A stretch of DNA of 64,000 nucleotides. Source: Apostichopus parvimensis. Taxonomy: Eukaryota > Echinodermata > Holothuroidea > Aspidochirotida > Stichopodidae. The DNA lies in NCBI GenBank assembly GCA_000934455.1, contig KN889604.1, positions 62,001 through 126,000 of the forward strand, read 5' to 3'. The notes under the pieces are model-generated. The model was not told the DNA's origin and made no database searches. It worked only from the letters and a program-made list of their open reading frames with translations. Within the stretch, counting starts at the first letter, position 1; every line of letters begins with the position of its first letter. Shown here one piece after another: positions 37,759 to 48,150 of this stretch. Both the position numbers and the translations under genes were made by a program.

Positions 37759-40725
37759 AAAAATGGTGTCCGATTGACCAATTCAAGATACACAGAAGAG
37801 GTAAGTATTACAACGTCACTGTAACGTCACTGTAAGGTGATACCATATCATATTAAAGTTAACAGTTTCACCGCTCGAATCCAAACGAAATATTGAAAGC
37901 ACGTTACTGATTGAAGAACATTCAGATCATCCAGTTTCATAAAATCAGTTACGTACTTTCTACTCGTTAAAACCTCCATTGTTAGTATAATGAAACTCCA
38001 AGTTTACGATATTATAACAGAACTGATGATTAAAATTGTGGTACAATCTCTCTCCCTCCCCCCCCCCCTCAAAAAAAAAATCGTTGAACTCTCAAACAAT
38101 TGGGTTCGTCATAGGAACTTGGTCAATCTAATTGCTAGGCTTTTATTTTGTGAACAACAGCTTATCAACTTGCAAAAGGATGTTTGTTTCCTAATTCGAA
38201 ATTACCAAACTTAACAGGTGAATGTACAAAGACATGTAACCTTAGCTATCACAATATTGAGTATTTTGCGGATGACAGAGTTTACTTGTCTTTAAAACTA
38301 ATCGAATAAATAGGTACTAATACTATTACTAAAAATAAAAACCTGAAGACTGTTAAAACTCTCAAATTATGGGTCCGTATATGAACTTGATCAATTATAT
38401 TGCTAAACTTATTTGAGAATTATAGCTTATTAACCTGCGGAGGGATTTTTTAACAGGTGAATATACAAAGACGTATAGCTTAACCAATCACAATACTTAC
38501 AATTTTGCGGATTATAGAGTTTACTGGTCTCTAAAACGAATAAATAGATACTAATATTATTATTAAAACTTAATTAATATAATTACCACCATCATTAATA
38601 TTTTATAACAACACTTTAAAGGATGGTAAAACAAAAAGTGGGTCTTATACATCACTCTCATTATAGAAAATAACAATGTAATTGGTTCATAAGCAACAAC
38701 ATGATTGACATGAATCAATCATATATTTGAGCTTAAATTATCAGATATTCTTGTCATTCTCGCTTAACTAATTCAAATCACCTTCTTATAACAATTATTT
38801 CTTGTTCTTGCAAAAATATGTATCGGAAATTTCGTATCATGAAACTCCGTGTTTTAACGTTTATAATCATGTCGGGAATAAATGTGCTTTCATTATGTTT
38901 TTTTATGGATATCATTTCATATCTTTCCGATCGATACAAGTTTTAAAGAATTAATATTTATTTGCAAACAGGAACGAAAAAAGAAGGACATAATTAGAGC
39001 ATGAACTACAAGTAAAAAGAACAGCAAAAATGAACTGAAATATTTAAGGATGAAACAGTAATAACCAAGGTCCACGACGACTGGTGATTGTTTAATGGAA
39101 TTTCGAAGTACATTGATAACGACAGTAACGGAACATGAAATGACATTCGTTATATGGTGGCTCTAGGCAGAGACTAAAATTAAGAGGCGAGAAAATTAAC
39201 AACGACATCAACATATAACCTGAACTTTAAAGTTACAAACATCGTATTAGATTTGGCAACAGAATGTAGCCTCTGAACCATACGATGAATGGAAAGCAAA
39301 CAGTGATGTAAAATAAGCTAAATGGACAAACAAATTTACTCCCTGTACATATTTAAAACACAACTATAATAAGGGATCTTATCATGTGAATTGCTTTTCA
39401 TACGGTAATTGTAATGTCTTATTTCAGGTGGAAGGATTTCGAACCTATTGGAGGTAGGCTTTAACTAAAGCATATACTGTAAATTCGTGAAATAACAATC
39501 TCGGTAAACAAAATATAGAGCTGATTGGATTAAATATTTGGAGTTTCTTAATTGTGAACGGAATGAACAATATTTATATTTAATGTAAACCAAAAACATT
39601 GCATATACAAGATATCTTAGGACATGTCACTGTGGACGTTAGTTCTATACTCAGCACTGCCTGACAATGCTTACATGTATTTGATCTCTAGTTATTTTAG
39701 TGTAGTCCATCATAAACATTTCGTCTTCTCGGTACTAAAACTGATAAGTATAGTTATCGTAACCAACCCAATAGTTATCTGGACACAAAAAGCTGCTTAA
39801 TAGTGTTGCAAACTAAACTTTTGTGAAAGTAAGCTTAATTCTCTGGGATTTCATTTTTTTGCTGAAAACTTTGAAGATGGTAAATGAGTAAGGTCGTATG
39901 CACTTGCTTTCGCCTTATACATTGGTACTGTGATTGGCTCATATACAAGAAAACGACTGATATAAATCAATCAGAGCTTAAGTCTAAATTAAGTAAAGTA
40001 TATTCTTGTATTATTCGTTTGCCTAGATCTATTTGCCTTCTTAACCCGTCTCCCTTGTTCTTTCAAAAATTGTATCATGAATTTATGTCGTTAAAGTTTG
40101 CGATCATGTATATACTAAATCTGCGTTCGTTTTATTCTTTCCGGATATCATTTTAAAAGAATCCATTCGAATTGAAAAAAAAATGTGTATTTGTATATAG
40201 GAAAAAAGAGGACATGATTAGAGTTTGAACTCTTAATCATAAGAAATACTGACATACACTGAATATTTTAGGTTCGAAACAATAGTTGCCACAGTTCATG
40301 ATCACTAGTGATGTTTTAATGGAATCTCACCCATACAGTGAATGTAAGTTAAACCCTGCAGTGATATATACTAGGCTATATGGACAATACATGTACTTAA
40401 GAGGACATGCTTCAATTACTTCTTATGTTTTTCTTTACTGAAGTATTCCTTTGAGTTTGTTAAGCCTATTAATGAATTAACTGGGAATGTTAGCGATGCG
40501 AAAATTTCTGATGACGATATATGTTATTATCCACAGGGAATCAGAATGGCAAAAGATCCATACGGCATCAGAAGGGACGTGATGCACCGATACTATACCA
40601 AGGATGCTAGCAGGATAGTGTCAACAGCAACTGCAAAAGACCTTGCTCATTTCATATATAATCCAATCATATACATGCTGTTATATCCCAGCATTGAAAA
40701 ATACCGACTTAACTGTTTTAAATAA
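37759..40725 (+). CDS. Conserved 3' exons of the NLR locus (alternative C-terminus?)
   Basis: The candidate exons are 37759-37800 (42 nt), 39428-39453 (26 nt) and 40537-40725, with GT..AG borders conserved in the inverted copy. In the frame that keeps the last exon open, the protein is KWCPIDQFKIHRR, GRISNLLE, then GIRMAKDPYGIRRDVMHRYY, TKDASRIVSTATAKDLAHF and IYNPIIY..PSIEKYRLNCFK. The stop TAA overlaps an AATAAA polyadenylation signal. The last exon differs from its counterpart at only about a dozen of 170 positions, while introns have diverged far more, suggesting selection. No domain family is recognised. The join to upstream exons is unsolved: the first needs phase 1 entry, which no strong donor at 37371-37448 gives. 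A separate small gene or an alternative 3' end is equally possible. Confidence 0.5.
38060..38580 (+). repeat. Tandem duplication, about 300 bp, in 3' intron
   Basis: 38085-38335 and 38360-38575 are direct repeats. Shared words in order: ACTCTCAAA.AATTGGGTTCGT / ATTATGGGTCCGT, GAACTTGGTCAAT / GAACTTGATCAAT, TTAACAGGTGAATGTACAAAGAC / TTAACAGGTGAATATACAAAGAC, ATTTTGCGGAT.A.AGAGTTTACT.GTCT and AATAGGTACTAATACTATTA. Confidence 0.85.
38620..40420 (+). repeat. Second, larger tandem duplication in 3' intron
   Basis: 38625-39350 and 39875-40420 match collinearly: ACTGTGATTGGCTCATA / AATGTAATTGGTTCATA, TGATAT/TGAATCAATCA, TTCTTTCAAAAATTGTATC / TTCTTGCAAAAATATGTATC, GGATATCATTT, GAAAAAAGA(A)GGACAT(A)ATTAGAG and TGATGTTTTAATGGAAT. 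The 39428 exon lies between the copies and is not itself doubled. The minus-strand paralogue appears to carry parts of both copies. Confidence 0.75.
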
Positions 40726-42733
40726 AATATAGATAAAAGTAAGAGCTAAGTAAAAACATATATAAATTAAAATATTCCATAAAAATTGTTGTTTTAGTAA
40801 ATAATCAAAATCATCATGCAGCGCGACTTGTCTCAATTAACAATTAACAATTAATATATTTTTGCCTTCATGTGTGGCGTGACCCAGACAGTAAGAAAGT
40901 TATTGACTCTAACTACTTTATTATCAATTGCCATGCATAACTGATTTGTTGATTTGAGTTTCAAAACACTGAAAAGAACCTAATTCCATGGATTCTAAAT
41001 ACGCGAATCTTGCTGTGTCCGACACTGTAATTGAGTGTTTGTATATACTTGTAACCTATCACCTATAGTTCATCTACCCGGAGAAATATATGATACGATT
41101 TGCTCTTATTTTTTTTTTCGGTGATTGATTTTGATGCCATCAACGCCAACTCCATATTGTATACACGAGAAATGCTATATAAGTGCTATTGCTATTTCAC
41201 GGACCTTCTTATTTCTCACACTAAGATTAGAATTGTTCGAGTTAAGAAATTCTCCTCTGTAATTGTATTCAAATAACGTAAAGATTTAGTAACAAGTAAT
41301 TAGTGGAATGAATTCTCCTCTATGTGTTTCGTTGTATTCACACTGATGTTAATTGATGTCCGTTACAGTAATGAATGGAAGGTTGACAAATTCGAAACCT
41401 TTTAATTTCCATGTTATTATTTAAAATTATACTTGGATAGTCAAAGCCATTGCTAAGAACTGCATCTTCTTAGGATTTTCCAAATTAAATAGCATCAAAG
41501 ATTCTCCTAAAACTAAATAAAACGTTATGCCAATCACACATTATAGGTTTGACATTAGTCTTCATGTTGTTGATAATTGGCTTCCTGAGAACGTCATATA
41601 TCTTCCTTTACAACTTTTCTTGGTTTTTGTGTTACTATAAGAATAACTGCTCTCTTCTAAACTGTGAACGTTTTTCCATCTGTTTTTTCTGCTTTTATGT
41701 CTCCCATGGTGGTGACAAACTTATTTTGCTGTGACACTCATTTCACAAAATCTTTCTTGTTTACTTTCATTGACACAGTCGTTTATCGTTTATCGAATAT
41801 GTCATTATTTGATTTTGTTTGTTAAAAACAAAAACGTGTCTTGTCGTTTACTGAATGTTGCTGTTGAGGTATATTTTGCCACGGATACAGTGTTTTTGAA
41901 TTGCAGAATATACTGCTAACTTCAGTTATATTACATATTCAAGCTTTTCACCTTAAGGGGCTTTAAAATTAACATAATATTATTGCATTTTGTAATAACC
42001 TTAATGACCCCATGTTTAATTTTTGTATTAAAGAGTGTTCGTCGTTTGTTTAAAAACAGTGAAGCAAAATGAGATTGTTGTTAAAAATTAAGAAGAAAAA
42101 CTCAACTTTGAAATATTCAACTAAAGATGTATGTGATCTACTGTTACTGTTCTCTGCTGTTTGGTTCTAGAATACCCTTTTTGTGTATGTTATATTTAGT
42201 GTACACAGTGGAATTGTGTGCACACAACGTGTACCTTAAACTTGTCATGGAATGTTCACGCAGAACATTTTCTCTACATTTACAAAGTTAATGTCTTCAC
42301 TAACGTCGAATAACATGTTATAGACAGTTCAGCACACACCAAAATGTACTTTTCATGATTCTTCTCTGATGAAATTTATATTAAGAAAAATGGAGATTTA
42401 ATATGTGTCCAAAATCAGATTTTCTAGGTCTTAATTGATTGCAAATAGTAACAAATTATAATCAAATCAAAGTCACTGAATTATCAGCAAAATGCAAAAT
42501 AAAATAAAAATAGGAAATCACTGGTTTCCTATAATTGATACCAGCAACAAAATCGATTTCCTTTGATGATATTGCTTGATGGTTTAAGTAGACTTTCTAA
42601 TCAGCTGGTTATGTGAGTAATAACATTAATGCGTACGTAAAAATATGTATTGATATACTTATAATGCTTAATACATTTTCAGAATCAGAAGCATTCAACC
42701 TGTTCCTTTTATCACTGTAACATCATTTCATAT
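40726..42733. other. 3' flank of the NLR locus
   Basis: No gene. AATAAA lies at the stop of the last exon. The inverted-duplication similarity continues to about 42240 and then ends. Frames at 41549-41919 are conserved only as DNA and look non-coding. Confidence 0.55.
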
Positions 42734-43845
42734 TGTAACCGAACATGCGTAGTAGTGTAACTTTTAAGAGCTATTCGTTACCCTGTATTAACTATTTTAA
42801 GCTTGAAGTAATGTTGTAATTCTTTGCTGGGAGACCTCTGTTATCCTCCTTAGTTGTTTACTATGGCGTGAGCAATCGTGCACCTGGCCTTTGTTCGAAT
42901 AGTTGGGCTTTGCGGTCTCCGGAAGAGTGGTGACCGCAACACAGAGGCGGTGTTCTTTGCAGTAGTATATTCTCGACTGCGTAAACGTAAGCCAATGTTC
43001 AGGCTATTACAAATGAGCTGAATATAACGTGCAGCGTGGCGCTCTTCGATAAAATATCATACAAGACTTCCACGTACGGTACGTTATATTATTATTTCTA
43101 ACAACCAAGTTGGTATGTTACTAATACCACGGCATCGTGTCTAACTGTTCGTAGATATTGTTAAATGTCCATAATATTATTTAATACATTTGTGAGTCGT
43201 ATGAATTGTTAGCAAGCTGAGCTATTGTACTGAGGGAGATTACGCCCAGTTATTTAGGACTTACTTTTGACCGATTGTTAACATTTACGTTACTTAGTAG
43301 CGCTCTGAACTGCGTGAAACTGTATGTAAGGATCAGTGCTCTGCTGTGAATGGATCTTTTGCACTTAGTCCTAAGAGGCAACATTAGTGCAGTAGTCCTA
43401 GTTCAGCAAGCATAAAGGAAGGCTAGGTTAAATGATGCACATCACGGCCATTTAGTCCATCGATTGTTTCTTAGCATATCTACATCGGATAACGGCATTA
43501 TAGACACGTTAAGTTTACTCTGTAGCCTTGAATCTGATTTTATAGTTGGTCGCTGTGTTTGGCGTTGCGTTTAGAACCTCGTTGCACGTTGCGTTGTACG
43601 TTGCGCATTGGCCGTGTTGTACGATGCATCTAGACGCCGCGTTGAGGACTTGCGTTAACAGTAATGTTCTGCGTAATGCAATCATGTATGACCCTTATAT
43701 GCGTAAGAAAGCTTAAATAAACGGTACCACTGTTCCACAGACACTTGAATATCTTCTCCATTGCTTTTTTGTTGTTGTCGAGACTCTCTTTTGCCAACCC
43801 CAGCTTTTAAAACAATGCCTCACCAGACAGGGAAGTGTCGTGACA
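42734..43845 (+). mobile_element. Candidate solo LTR (LTR retrotransposon fossil)
   Basis: A 1.1-kb block begins TGTAACCGAACATG and ends GTGTCGTGACA. It is flanked on both sides by ATAT (42730-42733 and 43846-43849), fitting TG..CA termini with a 4-bp target duplication. It is more GC-rich than its surroundings, has a CGTTGCGTTG-type repeat-rich part near 43560-43640, and an AATAAA at about 43716 placed as an LTR polyadenylation signal. No internal coding region is present, so it would be a recombined solo LTR, Ty3/gypsy-like by termini. A GC-rich host regulatory region is the alternative. Confidence 0.5.
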
Positions 43846-43849
43846 ATAT

Positions 43850-45355
43850 TATGAAAAAAAATGCTTTATATGCCAAAATGTTGCCGATTTGTTCATTCCC
43901 ATGATATTCATTATTTAGTTATATATGATTTATATTTAAAAGTCATCGTGGTGTTATAAAATAAGCAAGGTGGTGTTCTCTGGACTTTGGTTCCTTTTAA
44001 TTGACATTATCTTCCCTTTAAAGTAATGTGATGTTTGAGAAATGCACATAGAATGTTTCACCACATTAACATCTCAATCATCGGGTGAGCCAGTAACTAT
44101 TAGACGTTTGATAATACGATGTAATAAACTAAACTATTTCCTTTGAAATATTTAATATCGACCATGATTTTACTTTAGCGTACCTTATGCGTGGCTTCAG
44201 TGTGCTTGTTTAGCGTAGCCTAGTTCTTCGTTTGAACGAAAGTTTTAAGAAAAAAGAACTCTTTATTTTGTTGTAACTTTGACTTTCAACTGCCTCGTTA
44301 GTATTTTAAACTGCGTTGGGCTTATATGAAATTGCTTGTAGGAAATTACGTTGGGCTTATAAGTCTCTAGCCCTTACAACAACAACCAAAAGTTGTCAAA
44401 GGGAGTCTGACAAACGGAAAATGACTTTGTGACGAGAGTTGTTCCACTCTGACGTCATCAATACGGAATTTCAAGCGTATTATGTAGTTAATGGTGTATT
44501 GTGGGGAAGTCTTAGGAGCCAATTTTCCAAGCGAGCGGTTTCAGTCAACCAGAAAGCGGTTAGCTTAAAAATCGAATATAAGAGAGTTTTGAGGTTACTG
44601 AATATTAAAAATTGTCTTTGATCCCTGCCTTCGTTATTCCTTTAATCTGCCTCTAACTAACCTTACGTAGACAAAGGTTAATTGTAACTGGCCTAACCAA
44701 AGTGATTTAAGCTACACAGAGGTCATTGCCCGGTAGTAACTAATATTTTGTTGAATGAGATTATCGTATCAAGTGCTGTGTCTCTTCTCCACTATGCTCA
44801 AAGTCATTTATAGTCCACGTGTAGTCTCATATGTGACGTCATTTCCTTTCTCTTGAATATTCTCCTCCATCGGTACGTAAAGATCAAGTAGAGTGCTGTT
44901 TCACGTTGGAATTGTTTCTGGCATCTGTGAACCGGACATGTATGGATGAAATGGAAGTGTTAAAAGTAAACTTCAAGAGTAGTTTTTATACGCCAGGTCA
45001 AGACTATTTCGTATCACAATTAACTCCTATATAGCCATCTCCCTCCCTTAACATATTACTTCTCATCAAAACATTATCTATCATAAAAAATTCTAAAATT
45101 ATGCTCAATGAGAAAGATTTAGTAAGAGTATTAATATCCTTTAACCTGTGTGAAGGAAGATTTTAAGGTGTGAATTGTTGGTCGCAAAGAAGGGTTTGTT
45201 TCCCAACATGAAAGCAAGACATCGTTCATGATTAAGGTTAATCTGATAGTAACTGTTCATGATCATAAATCAATGTAAAGCCATATGTTTACTTCATTGT
45301 CCATTGCCGCTAGCTTTGACAGAAAGTTTTTTCCGTTTAGATTATTGTTTGACAG
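43850..45355. other. Intergenic, no gene recognised
   Basis: Unsupported short frames only. A palindromic TGACGTCA (CRE-like word) lies near 44449 and again as TGACGTCAT near 44835, but there is no adjacent gene start to give it meaning. Confidence 0.4.
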
Positions 45356-46204
45356 CAGGGGCGTAGCGAAGGATTTTTTGTTGGAGGGGTTTGGAGAATT
45401 TGATTTGCCGACGGATCTGGAAGTGGTGACTGAAATGGGGGAGGGGTCTAAGGGGTGTCCCCCTCCCCTTTGGAAAATTTTTCGTTTTGAAACGTCCTTA
45501 GATGCAATCTGGTGCATATTTTAGGTCAAATTTTGCACCGTAGAATTTCCATTTCGATATTATTTTTTATGGCAGTCGGCAGAAGAAGCATTAATTGGAT
45601 AACGAAGAAAAATTGCATACCGGTACCTTAAATTGGAAAGTAGATTATACAAATCGCAGCTTGAAATTAGGAAGTCAGATTCTGATTGCTGAACATTGGT
45701 AAATGTAATTAGGCTTTGCCTACGCCTCTCGGGCTCAAACCATCGCAATGAGTATGTATAGCTTTTCATCAATATTTTTAGTTGGAACGAATGACATCAG
45801 CGATGACGTCATTCTGAACAGAGGATAATAACAACACGCTGTCACACGATAGCACGACTCGTGGGCTGCGGCCTATACGGAAGCCTTTAATTCCATTTCT
45901 TTCACTGAGTTGCCGGCGATTCTGGCACTCGTCTAGCTTGACATTATCAGTTATTTGCCGAGAGGTTTTTAACTTGCAGGCGTCGGGTGATTGGATTGGT
46001 GAATGAGTTTATCAGATGAAGAACTGGAAAATCGAAATAACCGATAAAGAAGCTCCCGTTCTCCTTTTCTCTATTCAGCTTACCTTCTTTCTTCCCCTTC
46101 CGCTCTCTTCACCTTTTCTCCTTTTGCCGACAGACCCAAAATTATTGGGGGGGGGGGAGTGTGACCCCCCCACACCCCCCGCTCGCTACGCCCCTGTTTG
46201 ACAG
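45348..46204. mobile_element. hAT-superfamily MITE with 8-bp target duplications
   Basis: The element is 45356-46196 (841 bp). Its ends are CAGGGGCGTAGCGA and TCGCTACGCCCCTG, a perfect 14-bp inverted repeat with the CAGGGG start typical of hAT elements. It is flanked by a perfect 8-bp duplication TTTGACAG (45348-45355 and 46197-46204), the hAT target length. Subterminal G/C-rich foldbacks are present (GGGAGGGGTCTAAGGGG facing CCCCCTCCCC; a G-run near 46147-46157 facing C-runs to 46180). It encodes no transposase and would move using one supplied in trans. The perfect ends and flanks suggest a fairly young insertion. Frames within it are accidental. Confidence 0.92.
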
Positions 46205-48150
46205 AAATCAAAGCTAAAAGGTATGTCACGTTTCATATTGTTAGCTACATAAGAGGAAAACACATGTGAGGGCAGAAAATCTCTTAAAAATTAATATAAT
46301 GCAAACATGATCGCTGCCTACCGAAGACGAAAATGATTTTCTTTTAAACAAATGTAGTCTGCTTCGCAATACACAGTGGACTGTTACAGATATTGAAGAA
46401 CTTTAACATTAAACGATGTATTCACATGCCACCGTATACGGACAATGATCACCTTCGGCTGTAGTGTGTCATATGATTGTAAGTCTCTATACCGTATATA
46501 CTGAGAGCTTTCCAGTGAAATTTTGTCAAGGAAACTATCCGTGCATTTATTTTCACTGGAATCCTTCCAGTCACTCACCTCTTGTGACAGAACTTTTTCG
46601 GCCATTCATTAGGAACCATATCTGTTTCTATGACTTAATAAGTAGTATTATTATCAAAAGGAAAGGGAGATTTACCTGTGTGCAATTAACCACAAAGAAA
46701 TTTGTAAATGAATTTACGAGGTTGACACAATACTTCTGTATATCTCATCCTGTAACGCATTTTCCGAAATATATAAACTGAAGCAATTGGTTGTTACAGT
46801 GATAGTTAAACTGCTCCTTCATCCCTCTTTGTTACTGCTGGGTTAACACCGTCAATTCCAACCAACCTGATGTAAATATGAACTAGAAAGGTAACATGTG
46901 CCACAAAAATATGGCATGACGTTTATATGGTTTCATATCTAATCAGGGTAAAGTAATGGCTTTCATTGGGGTTATCAACTGGACAATCTAATTTGTTGTT
47001 CACTTAATACAATAGTACTGGGATATGTGCACTGATCTTGCCCTGTTTTCCTTACGCTGGTTTGGTATGACAATCTTGCAAAATATTCTTCTTTAGTCGA
47101 AATCAAAATATAACAACAAATGGATATATGTATTACTATTGAGCACCTGCAAAATAAAGCAACAAGTTTGCCACGTTAACTGCTGCTATTTAGGTTTTTA
47201 GTGGTCAAGTATTATTATGGTAATTTGGAAGCGTAGGGCACAATCAGAGTATGTTTTTAATACGTTTTTAAGGAGTGGCCCGCTCTCTTCTCCGAGTGGC
47301 TCCAGCCTGTCCGCCACACCACGCTAAAAGAACTGTGATGTCTGCCTACCACTGAATATCCACCTTTCCGTTCCGGCCTTTCTTTATAACACCGTCCCGT
47401 ATATGTTTGACTCTTTCTTACTTCTCCTTTGCGGCAACTTTTAAGACCTATTTTCCTTTGGACCTATTCTCTTTAGGAAGTGTTATTTACTTTACGCCTT
47501 CCTGAAGCTTCCTGACACAACCTCTGTGTAATTTTCGCGAACGACTTCTCTTGAATGTGACACCCCGACAAGGAGCCTAGCGGCAACCGGCCAACCGGAG
47601 GTGCCTCCGCTTGCGAAGTTAACGTTAAAGTACCGGTACGTAATGTATTTAGGTTCAGTTGTTTGTTGTCACCAAGAGACACTGATTGGGTTCATTTTTA
47701 AAGACTACCTCTCTTATCTACTTTTTTGTGTCCGTCTCCCCAAATCCCCAATACATATGTATCTGTACTTCTTAACACATGTCAATGTTAAAATTCATAG
47801 AATAAGTATCATCGAGATATTTGTTTACTTTCGAACGTTCAAACAGCAAAGCGCAACTGTTTTGTTTCAATACTGGTCAGAAACGTTTGAAGGATCTAGC
47901 GATTCTCAGTTCATCTATCATATTTATTAGCTTTAAGTAAATCGACACTATTATACCCGAGTTATAAGGAAGATTGTATCTCACCGTTTGATAGTATTTC
48001 TCATATCACAACAGCTACGGACCAGACGTCACTAGTCCATGAATATTCATTAAGTTGTAACTCCTCTGGATGTAGGCACTTATGCGAAGAATTGATACAA
48101 TCAAATACACAACATACCAGCTACATACCAGCTCAACCCCCCCCCCCCCA
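46205..48150. other. Intergenic, no gene recognised
   Basis: Overlapping frames at 46384-46781 and 47473-47930 have no family resemblance. A GC-richer patch at 47270-47640 holds a small hairpin (CAACCGGCCAACCGGAGG..GCCTCCG) and may be an unrecognised short repeat. Confidence 0.4.

Larger units (their letters stand above)
36850..42240 (+). repeat. Left arm of a large inverted duplication (NLR 3' region)
   Basis: Matched by eye as reverse complement to about 59510-63950, in collinear order through at least fifteen anchor words across exons, introns and 3' flank. Anchors include TTGCTTGTCAGTAGTTGGGTG (36985 against 63595), TCCACCTGATTGTATTGGGTAT (37382), AAAAATGGTGTCCG (37759), GATGCACCGATACTATACC (40580), GATAATTGGCTTCCTGAGAACG (41570) and CTTGTCGTTTACTGAATGTTG (41840). 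This arm is about 1 kb longer because of internal tandem duplications at 38.06-40.4 kb. Introns have diverged clearly more than the last exon. Confidence 0.88.

Noticed and set aside
40537-40725. ITIM/ITAM tyrosine motifs in the last exon
   Set aside because: PYGI and KYRL lack the required spacing and upstream hydrophobic residue, so no signalling motif is claimed.
46384-47930. Overlapping frames of 70-110 codons
   Set aside because: Both strands are open at once, with no motifs or splice sites; consistent with chance.
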